From Tillandsia leiboldiana (lineage: Eukaryota > Streptophyta > Magnoliopsida > Poales > Bromeliaceae), in assembly GCA_029204045.2 (NCBI GenBank), contig CM055067.1:30640838-30704837 (forward strand): a stretch of DNA of 64,000 nucleotides, written 5' to 3'. Of the stretch, positions 11,326 to 21,742 are shown in pieces. Within the stretch, counting starts at the first letter, position 1, and each line of letters begins with the position of its first letter. Below the pieces are notes generated by a model that had not been told where the DNA came from, searched no databases, and saw only the letters and a program-made list of their open reading frames with translations. Both the position numbers and the translations under genes were made by a program.

Positions 11326-11703
11326 GACCCTTGCCTCAAAATCCGTGCACGGGCATCCGGGCTTCGGAAAATACGAAATTGCCAAAGGGGGAGATTGTTA
11401 CGGCTTTTTGTGTTGGCATATTTCGTGAGTTGAGTCGGAGTCTTGAAGTGATCAAATTGTCAATCAACAATCGAAGACTCAGAGAAAATTCAACAAGAGC
11501 TCAAGTTGACACTCAGTGTTTTGAGTCTTGAAGATTGAAGATGAAGAATTGTGGATCAATTACATCAATCTCAAGAAGAAAGAATTTAAAAGGATCAGGT
11601 ATGTTTAACGAAATAATTTTGGTGATCCAAATACTTTCTTATAGTGTAGAAATACTTGGATGAATTTTTAATTGCATAAAAATAAAAAACTGGACATGGT
11701 ATA
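11326..11703 (+). mobile_element. Ty1/Copia 3' end: internal tail, PPT and start of 3' LTR
   Basis: The sequence ends in CCAAAGGGGGAGAT, a polypurine tract typical of plant Copia elements, directly followed at 11396 by an LTR start TGTTACGG. The LTR portion 11396-11700 aligns with 42431-42645, the start of the Copia solo LTR inside D, including GGATCAGGTATGTTTAA and TTGCATAAAAAT. Element E is inserted in this LTR at 11704 (left target bases GTATA), and the rest is beyond the window. The left edge near 11326 is estimated from the loss of L3 similarity. Confidence 0.75.
11384..11395 (+). other. Copia polypurine tract
   Basis: AAAGGGGGAGAT immediately upstream of the LTR start TGTTACGG. Confidence 0.75.
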
Positions 11704-11752
11704 TGTCACGCCCCGGGGTCGAACTGCGACCCGGGCTCGCCAACAGATCCGC

Positions 11753-11780
11753 CGTCTGTACGGAAACTGCCGCACAGACG
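11753..11780 (-). other. U5-end hairpin of element E, LTR 1
   Basis: CGTCTGTACGG, six-base loop AAACTG, then CCGCACAGACG: an 11-bp stem with one A-C on the plus strand that becomes G-U on the minus strand. It lies about 50 bases from the LTR end that carries U5. Copies occur at 36403-36430, 45548-45575 and 54717-54744. Confidence 0.7.
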
Positions 11781-12177
11781 AAGCGTCTAACCTGCAGAAG
11801 AGATCTAAAGTGGTACAAGTATCAGAGCTGTAAGGAAGCTATACAGAAAAAGAAGTAGCTGAAACACTAAGTGATAAAAGTCCAAGTACACTAGTCCACT
11901 AACTGCCCAAAACATAGGTACAAAAACACTATCCGGTACAAAAGTGGAAACCAAAAAGTACATGCGACTCTAACACTGACTCCACAGACTCGGGTAGGAA
12001 CTAGTTGGCCCCGCCCTTACCCCGGTCAGAAAACTCCGAACGAGCCAAACCTGGAACGGTCGCCTCAGGAACACCTGCCATCACAGTGGGTGTGAGATCT
12101 ACTGCCACAGGCAGATCTCAGTGGGTACCGACGCCAAAACCCACGGTATGCCCACTAAGTCTGCTGGAGACAAAATC

Positions 12178-12201
12178 AGATAGATAGATAGATAGATAGA
12201 A
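12178..12201. repeat. GATA microsatellite in E LTR 1
   Basis: Perfect (GATA)n of roughly 22 bases. The same tract sits at the matching place in the other LTRs of the family: about 36834-36856, 45979-46006 and 55143-55164, with varying lengths. Confidence 0.9.
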
Positions 12202-12423
12202 TATGAATGCTGAAAATGAATCTACCACTATATGTCTCGATGCAATGCAGGGAACAAATTCTCAATCTCTCACGCCGGAGGCCTAGAAATTATGAACGGC
12301 TGCCCCCTACAACCCTATCAAACAAGAACAGGCTGTAGGCATAGCCGCCCATAGTTTTCGCCCCCGCACTGGAAATGCTAAAACTCTCACACGACAACTA
12401 GAAAGTCATCTCAATTCCATTCA

Positions 12424-13441
12424 TGTATCCACCTGGTAACTCGGCCAGGGGTATGTATCATCTGGTAACTCGGCCAGCGATATGTATCCACCTGGCAGCT
12501 CGGCCAGTGATATGTATCCATCTGGTAACTCGGCCAGTGTTATGTATCCACCTGGTAACTCGGCCAGTGATATGTATCCACCTGGTAACTCGGCCAGGGA
12601 TATGTATCCACCTGGTAACTCGGCCAGTGATATATATCCACCTGGTAACTCGGCCAGTGATATGCATCCACCTGGTAACTCGGCCAGTGGTATGTATCCC
12701 CCTGGTAACTCAGCCAGTGATATATATCCACCTGGTAACTCGGCCAGTGATATGCATCCATCTGGCAACTCGGCCAGTGATATGTATCCCCCTGGTAACT
12801 CGGCCAGTGATGTGCATCCATCTGGTAACTCGGCCAGTGGTATGTATCCCCCTGGTAACTCGGCCAGTGATATGCATCCATCTGGTAACTCGGCCAGTGG
12901 TATGTATCCCCTTGGTAACTCGGCCAGTGATATATATCCACCTGGTAACTCGGCCAGTGATATGCATCCATCTGGCAACTCGGCCAGTGATATGTATCCC
13001 CCTGGTAACTCAGCCAGTGATGTGCATCCATCTGGTAACTCGGCCAGTGGTATGTATCCCCCTGGCAACTCGGCCAGTGATATATATCCTCTTGGTAACT
13101 CGGCCAGTGATATGTACCCATCTGGCAACTCGGCCAGTGATATATATCCACCTGGTAACTCGGCCAGTGATATGCACCCATCTGGCAACTCGGCCAGTGG
13201 TGTGTATCCCCCTGGTAACTCGGCCAGTGATATGCATCCATCTGGTAACTCGGCCAGTGGTATGTATCCCCCTGGTAACTCGGCCAGTGATATATCCACC
13301 TGGTAACTCGGCCAGTGATATGCACCCATCTGGAAACTCGGCCAGTGGTATGTATCCCCCTGGTAACTCGGCCAGTGATATGCATCCATCTGGTAACTCG
13401 GCCAGTGGTATGTATCCCCCTGGTAACTCGGCCAGTGATAT
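12424..13441. repeat. 30-bp LTR minisatellite, about 34 units
   Basis: Head-to-tail units of the form TGTATCCACCTGGTAACTCG plus GCCAGTGATA, 30 bp each, about 34 copies. Variant units (TGCATCCATCTGG, TGTATCCCCCTGG, TATATCCACCTGG) recur in a fixed order with a 210-bp higher-order period, for example 12719-12928 against 12929 onward. Because 30 is a multiple of three, several frames on both strands stay open and give decapeptide repeats. None is likely to be a gene. D LTRs have only 3 (37099-37180) and 2 (46248-46300) units, while E LTR 2 has about 22. Confidence 0.95.
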
Positions 13442-13900
13442 CAGCACAACGACGCCTCCGGAGCGTGACCCGGGGTGAGCGACCCCACCGGGTATCAAAC
13501 ATGTCTCCTATATCTAGACAAGTAGTATAAGCAGGCTAAAGTCTACGATCAACTAGATCGGAACAACCCAAATGCTCAAAGGACACCCCTCGCACTCGTG
13601 TCCAAGTCGGAACAACATCCCTCGACTAAATTCTGATAAACCCGCAAGAAATCCCGAACCCTCTACAAGGCTAGATGTATCAACTACTAAAACATACGTT
13701 CAGGACCAGTTCTTGCATGAAGGGTTCTCTCAGTTTATACAAAATGGCCCGGGAGCGTTAACAGTGCCCACTAACAGAAGGGTGCACCAAAACAAGCCCG
13801 GTTTCCTCCAAACCTATCACGACCGTCTGACAGTCACCGGATAAAACAATAATGGCAAAAAGGGGTCACCATACCTTTGCATAAGGAAGCATTATGAGCA

Positions 13901-14599
13901 TTCTGTGATTTGGAAGAAAACCAACCCACCTGCGATAAATCTGCAAACCGTGCGCCAAACGGAGGTCCCGATGCGATCCCACAGCTTCACGCGGCAAAAA
14001 CGCGCCACTGGCCACGTAGAAGCTAACACTATGCCACAACTGTGCGAGAAGGAGATAAATCGGGGTCAGAAAATCCACGGTCGAAAACCGCGCACCCAAA
14101 AGGCACAAGAAACCCATCCGGCGACCAAAGCGCTGCGCAAGGCGCGGAAAACCCAACCGGCGACGAAAACACGTCGCGCGCGTTGCGCGAAGAAACCCAT
14201 CGCGCAACGCCGCAGCGCGTCGCCGAGCCGCAGCCTGCGCGGCAAAAGCGGTGCAGCTGAACGGTTCCAAAAACCCGGCCGCGCAGCACGAAGGCCGCCC
14301 GCGCGCGGCCTGCAGCCCGCACGGCCCAAGGGGCCGCCCGCGCGGGGCCCTGCAGCGCCGCGCGCCCAGGGCCCGGCCTGCAGCCCGCGCGGCCCATGAG
14401 GGCGCCCGCGCCGGGCCCCGCAGTGCCGCGCGCCCAGGGCGCGGCCTGTAGACCGCGCGGCCCAAGGGGCCGCCCGCGCGGGGCCCAACAGCCCCCCCCC
14501 CCGCGCGGGGCCCAACAGCCCAGGGCCCACCCGCGCGGGGGTCTGCAGTGCCGCGTGCCCAGCACGCGGCCTGCAGTGTTGCGCGGCCCCTAGGGCACC
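13901..14599. repeat. GC-rich island of E LTR 1
   Basis: Very GC-rich sequence with GCGCGGCC and CTGCAG words repeated in both orientations, continued at 32964-33600 after the inserted element O. The equivalent islands are at 37900-38400 (D LTR 1) and 47040-47174 plus 53217-53560 (D LTR 2). Long frames on both strands are compositional. Confidence 0.7.
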
Positions 14600-14723
14600 T
14601 GTCACGCCCCAGGAGGTTTTAGTATAAGCGGAAAAACGTGTATTATATATTTTTTTCTTTTTCTTCACACGTGAAGATCAACCTCGCCCCCGGTGCATGA
14701 CAGACCGCCACATATGCAAATTC

Positions 14724-14743
14724 ACTCTGCAATCGGACAGAGT
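14724..14743 (-). other. Conserved leader stem-loop in O LTR
   Basis: ACTCTG, eight-base loop, CAGAGT. The same stem with another loop sequence is found in F at 59950-59969, and a five-pair version in B near 16825. It is part of a leader block shared by these families. Confidence 0.45.
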
Positions 14744-14847
14744 CTCCATTGTATATGCACGGCGTCCCATTTACAATATCAACCATCAACCATACAGTCG
14801 TCATCATACATAGTGCGGAAGAAATAATTACCTACAGTTTTGCAAAC

Positions 14848-14864
14848 GGTGTCCACCCGACACC
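14848..14864 (-). other. 17-nt covarying hairpin 1 of O (3' LTR copy)
   Basis: On the minus strand GGTGTC, loop GGGTG, GACACC, six perfect pairs. The copy in the other LTR is at 30958-30974, with loop AGGTG. Confidence 0.65.
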
Positions 14865-14946
14865 CAATTTTTAAAACAGTTACACATTCAAACAAGAGAG
14901 CGACGACATCGTTTAGAAAGGATAAATCCAGAGGTTTACAAAATCT

Positions 14947-14961
14947 GTGCCCACCCGGCAC
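14947..14961 (-). other. 17-nt-class hairpin 2 of O (3' LTR copy)
   Basis: On the minus strand GTGCC, loop GGGTG, GGCAC, five perfect pairs. It is followed in RNA sense by AAACCTCTGGATTTATCC. The copy at 31057-31071 carries C/T changes that break one pair. Confidence 0.6.
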
Positions 14962-16690
14962 TCTGCTTTTGAAAACGTTTTCGCAATCACTTTTATGACG
15001 ATAAAAACATGCCGTGCCCAAGATCACGAAAGTATGTCTGAACCGTAATAGTGCATCCAATCCACAGTGCTAACAATAACTAATATGATCCACAGATGCA
15101 AATTAAGCTAAGAATAGTTAAGGAAGAGTTGAGATAATTCCAAGGAACCAGGAGTGGAAAGCCTCCTACGACTACGATCCTCTCGACGCAGTCTCATCAC
15201 CGTCCCGACTAATGTCCCTAGTCAAACCTGTCACGGAGTGGGTAAAGTCAGTGACAAACAAAGTAGATGTCTTAACAATTAACGTTGAATTAAAAACAAA
15301 CCGTTTATACCGGAACCTTTCGCTAAAAACCCTGTTACAAAAATAAGCTGGGCCCCAACCCCAGAGTACTTGTCGGAGAGACGGAAGTCTCCCCTCGTGC
15401 ACAGTCACAATACCCCTTCGATGTTTTTAACCCCTTCACGGTGCTAGTGCGGCGCCCTTAGCAGGCGTGAAGAGGTCCTCACCCCATACACGTGAGGCAC
15501 ACGGGTCACTCGGACCACTTCTCCGGAAGAGTACATCCATGCGGAGGCCAATCCGCCTGTGTACGTGCAACATCCAAAACCGAAATTGCCGGTGTCGGCG
15601 TGTGTTAAGCCCCGCGACCGCAGCCGCCACAATTATTAATAAAAAGTATTAAGCCCCGCGACCGCAGCCGCCACAGTTATTAATAATAAATATTCATGCG
15701 AAGGTATAAAAGTCCATCTACTTTATTAGACAATTTAACGAGCCTTTTACGATGATATGGTGCACTTACTGCACTCGTTGCACTTATAGCAAGGGTACCC
15801 ACCTGGTTGTGAGCGGATCGGAGCACCCGGATCTTTCGCACACTCCCGTTGCGTATCTGGACCTAAGAAGGGTCCATAAGGGTAACCAAAATCAGAACCA
15901 CGCATTAACTCTACAAAACGAAAGCCCGACATTACCCGTCCGACGGAAACCTAAAGAAACCGTCAAACCCGTCGGTCGACGGATTTCCCCCCGCGAAGCC
16001 CACCAAAACCATGCGGCGATCCTCCGCGGGCGGCGCCCGCGTGGGTGTAATCCGCGCGGTGCCCGTGCGGGTGCGGTCCGCGCGGAGCCCGCGCGGCTCC
16101 CGTTGTTGCCGCCAGCGCAATGCCCTAGCGGTATCGCGCGTCTCCGCCGCCCGTGCCGTGCCCTAACTTGCGCAACGACGGCGGCGGTGACGGATACGAT
16201 GATGACGACCGAAACCCTAAACAAGAACTTAAAAGAAGACCCCGAAAAACCACAACGAGGATTGCACTCACCGAATTAATCCACGGGGGAGACGTCCGGT
16301 CGCGCTATTGTCTCCGGTTCGTTGTTCGGGGTGATCGGACTCCTTCGTTTCCTCCCTTTTCTCCTTTCTTTCCTTCGGCTAGGGTTCCGTGTTTTTCTTT
16401 TCTTTCTCTTTCGCGTTCTTTCTTTTTGGCTAGGGTTTCTCTTTTTTTTCTTTGTACGTATTAATTTATCCCCTTTTAAATCTTAGTCGCCGATTAATTA
16501 ATTTTCCCATTTTAATTAATCATAGGAGATAAACACCCCAAATTTAATTGTACGTAACCGATTAATTAATTTCCTTAATTAATTAATCACAGGAATATCC
16601 AGATTCCCCTAACAAACTTGCCAGATATTTTACGCAGATTTCGATGCACAACTTAAGTCATCGCGATCTTAAAAACCCCATTCCGGGAGA

Positions 16691-16695
16691 TCCGT
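16691..16695. other. Target-site duplication TCCGT, left copy
   Basis: TCCGT directly before element B. The right copy is 26076-26080. The uninterrupted sequence is visible in O's other LTR near 32786-32792 (GGGAGATCCGTACATC). Confidence 0.95.
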
Positions 16696-17033
16696 TGTCA
16701 CGCCCCGGGGGTTCGAAACGCGCGGAAGAGGAGCCACCGATGCCCCTGATTCAGCCATATATATATATTTTTTTTGTGAAGCATTACTCCCCGGCGCGTG
16801 CACAGACCCGCCGCATACACAAATTCGCTCTGCAAATGAGCAGAGGCCCCTTTGTATATGCACGGCGTCTCAACTACAAAGTGTCACACAAGGCGTAGTA
16901 CATACAATCTCTAACCACATCAGTTGGGGTCTTGTACACATACAACCAAACAATTCACATGACATTCTAGCATTCACTTAGAGTATAGAGGCCGGTGTTT
17001 TGAAAGGATAAATAATCACAAGGTTTTGAAAGC

Positions 17034-17050
17034 AGCATCCACACGATGCT
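17034..17050 (-). other. 17-nt covarying hairpin 1 of B (left LTR)
   Basis: On the minus strand AGCATC, loop GTGTG, GATGCT, six perfect pairs. The right-LTR copy is at 23415-23431. Relative to F, two internal pairs are exchanged (C-G for U-A, A-U for G-C). Confidence 0.65.
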
Positions 17051-17105
17051 CTCGTTTGTGAAAACAGTTCGCAAACACATAAATCCCCCAAGGTTTATAA
17101 AGCTC

Positions 17106-17122
17106 GGTGCCCACACGACACC
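17106..17122 (-). other. 17-nt covarying hairpin 2 of B (left LTR)
   Basis: On the minus strand GGTGTC, loop GTGTG, GGCACC, with one U-G pair. The right-LTR copy is at 23487-23503. Confidence 0.65.
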
Positions 17123-17528
17123 CACGTTTTAGAAATGGTTTTCGCAAACGGTTTTTTCTTTGTTTTTCATCGTTCAAAACGGCCAAGTAAGAGAGAACGT
17201 AGTATCCATTCAATTATTCAAAAAGGAAAGGAAGGGCAACATCCACTTCGACCCCACGGGGGTGTCGCAATCCACAACTAGCTACCATGAATAATAAAAG
17301 AAAAGGGAAAGAAGAGTCACTGTATCTGAAGTCACCCAAAAGTCAGATCAGCACCCTAACGTCCTCACCGGCGCCCTAGCACTCGCCCCTGGACGAACCT
17401 GTCACGGAGTGGGAAGTCAGTGACTAGAAATAGCATGATAAGCGTAGTAAACAAAGATAAGGCAAACCACAAACACCGGAGCAACTATCCCTTCCATGCA
17501 TCATCCACCACACCCTGTATCAATATGA

Positions 17529-17650
17529 CATCGGGCACCTTCCCCGATGCCCACCGCCGAGCACCTGCCTCGCAAAGCAGCATCGGGCACCTTCCCCGAT
17601 GCCCACCGCCGAGCACCTGCCTCGGCCGCCGAGCACCTGCCTCGACGTCA
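17529..17650. repeat. Short tandem units with inverted repeats in B LTR
   Basis: CATCGGG...CCCGATG stem-loop units (17529-17549, and again from about 17581) alternate with CCGAGCACCTGCCTCG units, three or more copies, some shared again near 17797 and 17837. The whole set is repeated in the right LTR at 23910-24030. Confidence 0.8.
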
Positions 17651-17726
17651 CCGCTCACACCCCCCACCCATGGGGGCCCCCATTCCTAACGCCACCTTCG
17701 CGTGGGGTACACGGGTCAACGTACCA

Positions 17727-17740
17727 CTTTTCCGGAAAAG
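17727..17740. other. 14-bp palindrome CTTTTCCGGAAAAG (B LTR)
   Basis: A perfect palindrome inside a block shared with the LTRs of F (59037-59050), O (15518-15531, 31628-31641, imperfect) and the 557 element (near 1418). The second B copy is at 24108-24121. It lies in the part of the LTR expected to be in the RNA leader. Confidence 0.7.
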
Positions 17741-18469
17741 CACACCCTTTGCGGTGGCCAAACCGCGGGTGTGCGTGTAGTAAATCTCGAGCCTCATCCG
17801 AGCACCAACCTCGGTAAACCAGACCGAGCACCTGCCTCGGCATCCAAATATCCACAAAAATAGCTTTAACAGGGTTAGTGAATGTAAACATGCAATTACT
17901 AAGATCTTTGTGCGTGTAGCAAATGTAAACATGCAATTACTAAGATCTTACCCCCTTTTCCCATAACTCCGGAAACCAAGACAATGGAAGAGTCCCCACA
18001 GCGACCCATAGTCGCCATACTATAAAGATAATAAAACACCAACCTTTACCGGAGTTAACAATATTCCACAAGTTCAGCTTTAATGATCTGAAGGGTCACG
18101 TCGATCACCGTCCCCAACGCTAGTGTGTCCCGGACATCCCTACCTTTGTTCGGGTAGGGCGAACTGCCCGCCCGGTCTTCTACCGCGACGGCCGTAAATC
18201 CGGAGGTCCACATCACCCACCAAACCCCTCAACAAAATAAACATAGCAACAACGAGACTGTGCATAAAGAGGTTCTAAGGGGTACCCACCTGGAACGCGA
18301 AGAAAAGGGTGTGCGGGAAATTCCAGTCAGAAGTTCTCCCACCTTGCGCCCGGAAAACTAAGGTAGGAAAAGTATTGTTAAAAACATCGTCGTGGTCAAA
18401 AACACTCAAAAACGGGGCGAAACGGGCCAAAAACGGAGCTTCTGGACACTCTGGCCGCAACCTGGTGCA

Positions 18470-18940
18470 CGGGTCCAGGCGTGGACCGGGTCCACGACAG
18501 AAAACGGCGGCGGCACAGACCGGGTTCACGGCACGGTGAGCCGCTGGAGCACGGCCAGCATCGCGGACCGGGTTCACGGCCACAGTGCCTGCGGCCGCAG
18601 ACCGGGTGCACGCCACTGCCGTGCGCCATTGCGGCTTGGGCCGGGCCGCGCACGGGATGGAGCGCGCACCGGGTCCACGCGGTTGGGCTGTGAAGGCGTA
18701 CACCGGGTGCACGCCCGACCGGTGGACCGCGCGACCTGGCGCACGCATTCGTGCACCGGGTCCGCGCCCCCGGGTCCGGAAGCTGTGCGCCGGGTGCACG
18801 CCGGGCCCTGTGGACCGCGCGGCCTGGCGCACGCGTTCGTGCGCCGGGTCCGCGCCCCATGGGCCCGGGAGCTGTACGCCGGGTGCACGCCGCGTCCCGT
18901 GGACCGCGCAGCGATGCGGCCGTACGGGGATGAACAGTAA
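18470..18940. repeat. GC-rich repeated island in B LTR
   Basis: Iterations of CACCGGGTCC, GGGTGCACGCC and GTGGACCGCGC with a period of roughly 75 bp in the second half. The right-LTR copy is at 24850-25320. Frames on both strands are open for compositional reasons only. Confidence 0.75.
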
Positions 18941-19823
18941 CCCCTTTTTTTTTGCTTTCTTCTCCGTTTTCGCTCCCGTGCGACTCCGGCGACGACCTCG
19001 TGGGCATGATAACGGCGGCGGCGGCCTCCCGTTTGACAACGGCGACGGCGGCTTCCCGTTACCCACAACCCACGACGCGTGCGACAACCCGAACAACCCC
19101 CAACCAAAACCTCGACCCCACAGAAAATGCAATGAAGGGGGGAACGACGCTTACCGTGATCTTGTTGAGGAAAAGGGTGGGAGGGTGGATCGTCCCTCTC
19201 GTCTCCACGGAAGGCTCCACGAGGGATGGGTTTCCCCCGTTCTTCCCTTCTCCTCGCCTCGTCGCCTCGGTTTCTCATGCGCCTCATGAAAAGGGAGGAA
19301 GAAAGGAATGGGGTTTTCTTTCTTAAAAGTGCCGCCCTAAATCCTAGCCGTCAAGAGGGAAAAACCAAGAGGGAAAAGAAAAACCCTAGGGCCCCCGGTT
19401 TTAAGGGAAACCCTAATAACAATCGGCGGCTAAGATTGTCTCGAAAAGCGTGTCATCCAATCGCACGGTTCCCGGGGCGCCTAAAGGGGTCCGAACTTCA
19501 AAAATTTATTCTGGGAGAACCGGGAGTCGGAATCCGAAACCGATCGCGTCCCCGTTCTCCGTTTCGCGAGCCCTTCCGCCTAAAAATGTCCGCGAGTCCC
19601 GACGGACTTTCCGGAAAAACACTAAAAATCGTCCCACAGTCGGACAGTCGTAAGAAAGGGATAACGGAAAGGGTAACGGAAAAGCCAGGTCCTTACATCA
19701 CTCACCAATAAAAACAAGTTTCGTCCCCGAAACTTAACTCCCACCTGCGGCGAAGAGGTCCGGGTAGCACTCCCCCATCTTTGACTCTGGTTCCTAAGTT
19801 ACCTCACATTCTTCCTGGTTGCT

Positions 19824-21706
19824 TCACAGCGCCTTCCCATAGGGGAATCGTCCGGTTGCGCAACCTTTTTGTCCTCTCGTGCTAAGATCCGCATCGAGGT
19901 TTGGCAGTAAAGGCAACCGGTATGTCACCGGGCCTACGCGCTCCAACATCCCGAAAATCGGGTCATTGCCCGCCAACCAACAATGCCAAGAGCTCGAACC
20001 ATTAGCAATACGCAACTCATTTACTTAAGGCGTTCTGTCACACCGCCAGCGATCTTGTCCTGACTCAACCCACCTGGACGTCTATGGCGTACTGTTACAA
20101 CGCCTCGGGTCTTGGCCCGTCTTACCTCACCTGGACGTCTAAGGCGTACTGTTACAACGCCTCGGGTCTATTGTCACAAGGCCGGAAGTTGGACCCATTT
20201 AACCCTTAACAAAATAGCCAACATAAAAGACAACTAAGTCTTCACCTCCTTATTGGGCAGGAGGGTACGAAGCATTACTTCTAAGGGTTCCTCTGGGGTC
20301 GTGGCCAAAATTTCTCTTGTACGAGGTCTTCCTTGCTACTACCTCCCTCGTAGCCGAAATGTCTGCTTTCCCCCGCCGGTCGCTGACGTTCGCTTTCACC
20401 TGTTGGCACACCAAAAATTGCGCCACAATTTGTGCCACATCGCTCTTTCGATTTGGGCCACCAGAAGGTCTGCCATAGATCCCTGCACCTCTTTGTACCT
20501 CCGGAATGCGCAGTGTAGGAGGTATTACATACTTTGGCTAGATTTCTTCCCTCGTTTCTAGCTTATCGGGCACACGAATTCGTCCCCGGAACCTTATTAT
20601 ATCTCTGAGTCACTCGTAAAAATTCCGCCTTGCTCCGAGGACATTCTGTCTTGCACCAGTTGTAGTTACGTGTCCGCCGATGGGTCTCCCAAGATCCTCT
20701 TGGAGATTCGTCAGACTAGATCTTATAGTCCTTTCCGGGCTTCGGCTGTATGAGCACTGGCGCCTGTGTGCGTCTGTCTTTAAGTTCTTTGAAACTCCTT
20801 TGGCACTGGGCTGTCCAGACGAGCCTCTACCCACTTTGGGTTAGTCGATTTAGGGAAGTGGCCTCCCACGAAGCGTCTGTAGTGGCCTGCCCGTCGTAAG
20901 AAGCTTCGGATCTCCGTCACCGTTGTTGGCCGAGCCCAGTTGGCCACCGACTCGATCCTCCTCGGATCCACTGCAATTCCAGATGTCGAAACGGTATGCC
21001 CCAAAAAGTCCACCTCACGGAGCCAAGACTCACACTTTATGAGTTTGGCATATGGTTGCTGATCCTGGAGGGTCTAGGGGATTACTCGCGAGTGTTCCCC
21101 ATACCCCTTGTCCGTTGTGAGAGTAGATCGGAACGTCCACTATAAGACCATTACCGGCTGGTCTAAGGAGGGCTTGAGTATCCTATTCATCATGCCTGTG
21201 AATACCGCTGGTGCGTTAACGAGTCTGAACGGTATGACCGTGAACTCATGTCGACCACTCCGAGTTCGTAGGCTGTTTTTCGGTAAGTCTGGTTCCCGGA
21301 GACGCACTTGGAACTTCAAGCAGTCAACTACCACTTAAAGATTGCCGCGACTGTCGGCCCCAAGCGTGATGCCGTTAACTTTTAACGGAAACCTCATTAG
21401 TCCTTAGAGACTAAGAACCCGTCTCGCCCTCGCTGGGCAGGAAGGAGTACAGCCGCCTGCCTCGAGGGGTAGCCGGAGGATCCGACCGAACTTATCTCTA
21501 CGATGGGATTTCTTCTAATATCTATGGTAGGGAGAAACATGAAGCGAGGGGGAGGGGTGGGATGCTGCTACGGGTGATGTCCCTGTTTCCGAGGGGCAGT
21601 TGAAACCATGGCGCCCCGGTTTGCCGCATCGAAAACGGTGGTCTTGCTTCTGGGGACATTCGGTCACTTGGTGTATTCTACCGCAATTGATGCAAGACTT
21701 GTCCAC
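19824..21706 (-). pseudogene. Element B gag zinc knuckle and pol remnants
   Basis: In element order on the minus strand: a degenerate CCHC region near 21515-21706 (CINCGRIHQVTECPQ, then RFRCGKPGRHGFNC with the first Cys of the second knuckle lost), RT pieces at 21140-21334 (with HEFTVIPFRLVNAPAVF) and 20780-21013 (MDFLGHTVSTSGIAVDPRRI), an integrase zinc-region scrap with LVCQQVKA near 20250-20438, and a C-terminal scrap ERVGPVTYRLPLLPNL near 19930. Much of RNase H and the integrase catalytic core is absent. Frameshifts separate all the pieces. Non-functional. Confidence 0.85.
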
Positions 21707-21742
21707 CGACCATTGTCCTCCCGTCGGCGCATTCGTGGTTCC

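Larger units (their letters stand above)
11704..14599 (-). mobile_element. Element E, left (3') LTR, first segment
   Basis: Begins TGTCACGCCCCGGGGTCGAA and aligns with the second E LTR at 54668-56047: hairpin, GATA microsatellite, 30-bp minisatellite. It continues through a GC-rich island and is interrupted at 14599 by element O, whose target duplication is GCACC. It resumes at 32969 and ends at 34233 with ATTCTACA. The total LTR length is about 4.16 kb, longer than the 2.7-kb LTRs of D mainly because of the minisatellite. No gene is supported inside. Confidence 0.9.
16696..19697 (-). repeat. Element B, left LTR (3' LTR in element sense)
   Basis: 3002 bp. It contains two leader hairpins (17034-17050 and 17106-17122), a TCGGGCACC/CCGATG repeat block, the 14-bp palindrome at 17727-17740, a GC-rich repeated island at 18470-18930, and a terminal block ending CCTTACA. 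The ORFs inside are duplicated exactly in the right LTR and have no recognisable domain. Confidence 0.95.

Noticed and set aside
12424..13441. CRISPR-like array
   Set aside because: Units are contiguous without spacers, and the context is a plant retrotransposon LTR.
12421..13502. Repetitive protein with decapeptide repeats (frames of 320-350 codons on both strands)
   Set aside because: The 30-bp unit keeps several frames open at once. The array lies in an LTR and varies in copy number.
18275..19132. 285-codon minus-strand gene with a twin at 24655-25389
   Set aside because: The twins are the two LTRs of element B. The frames differ only by the indels, and the peptides are low complexity.
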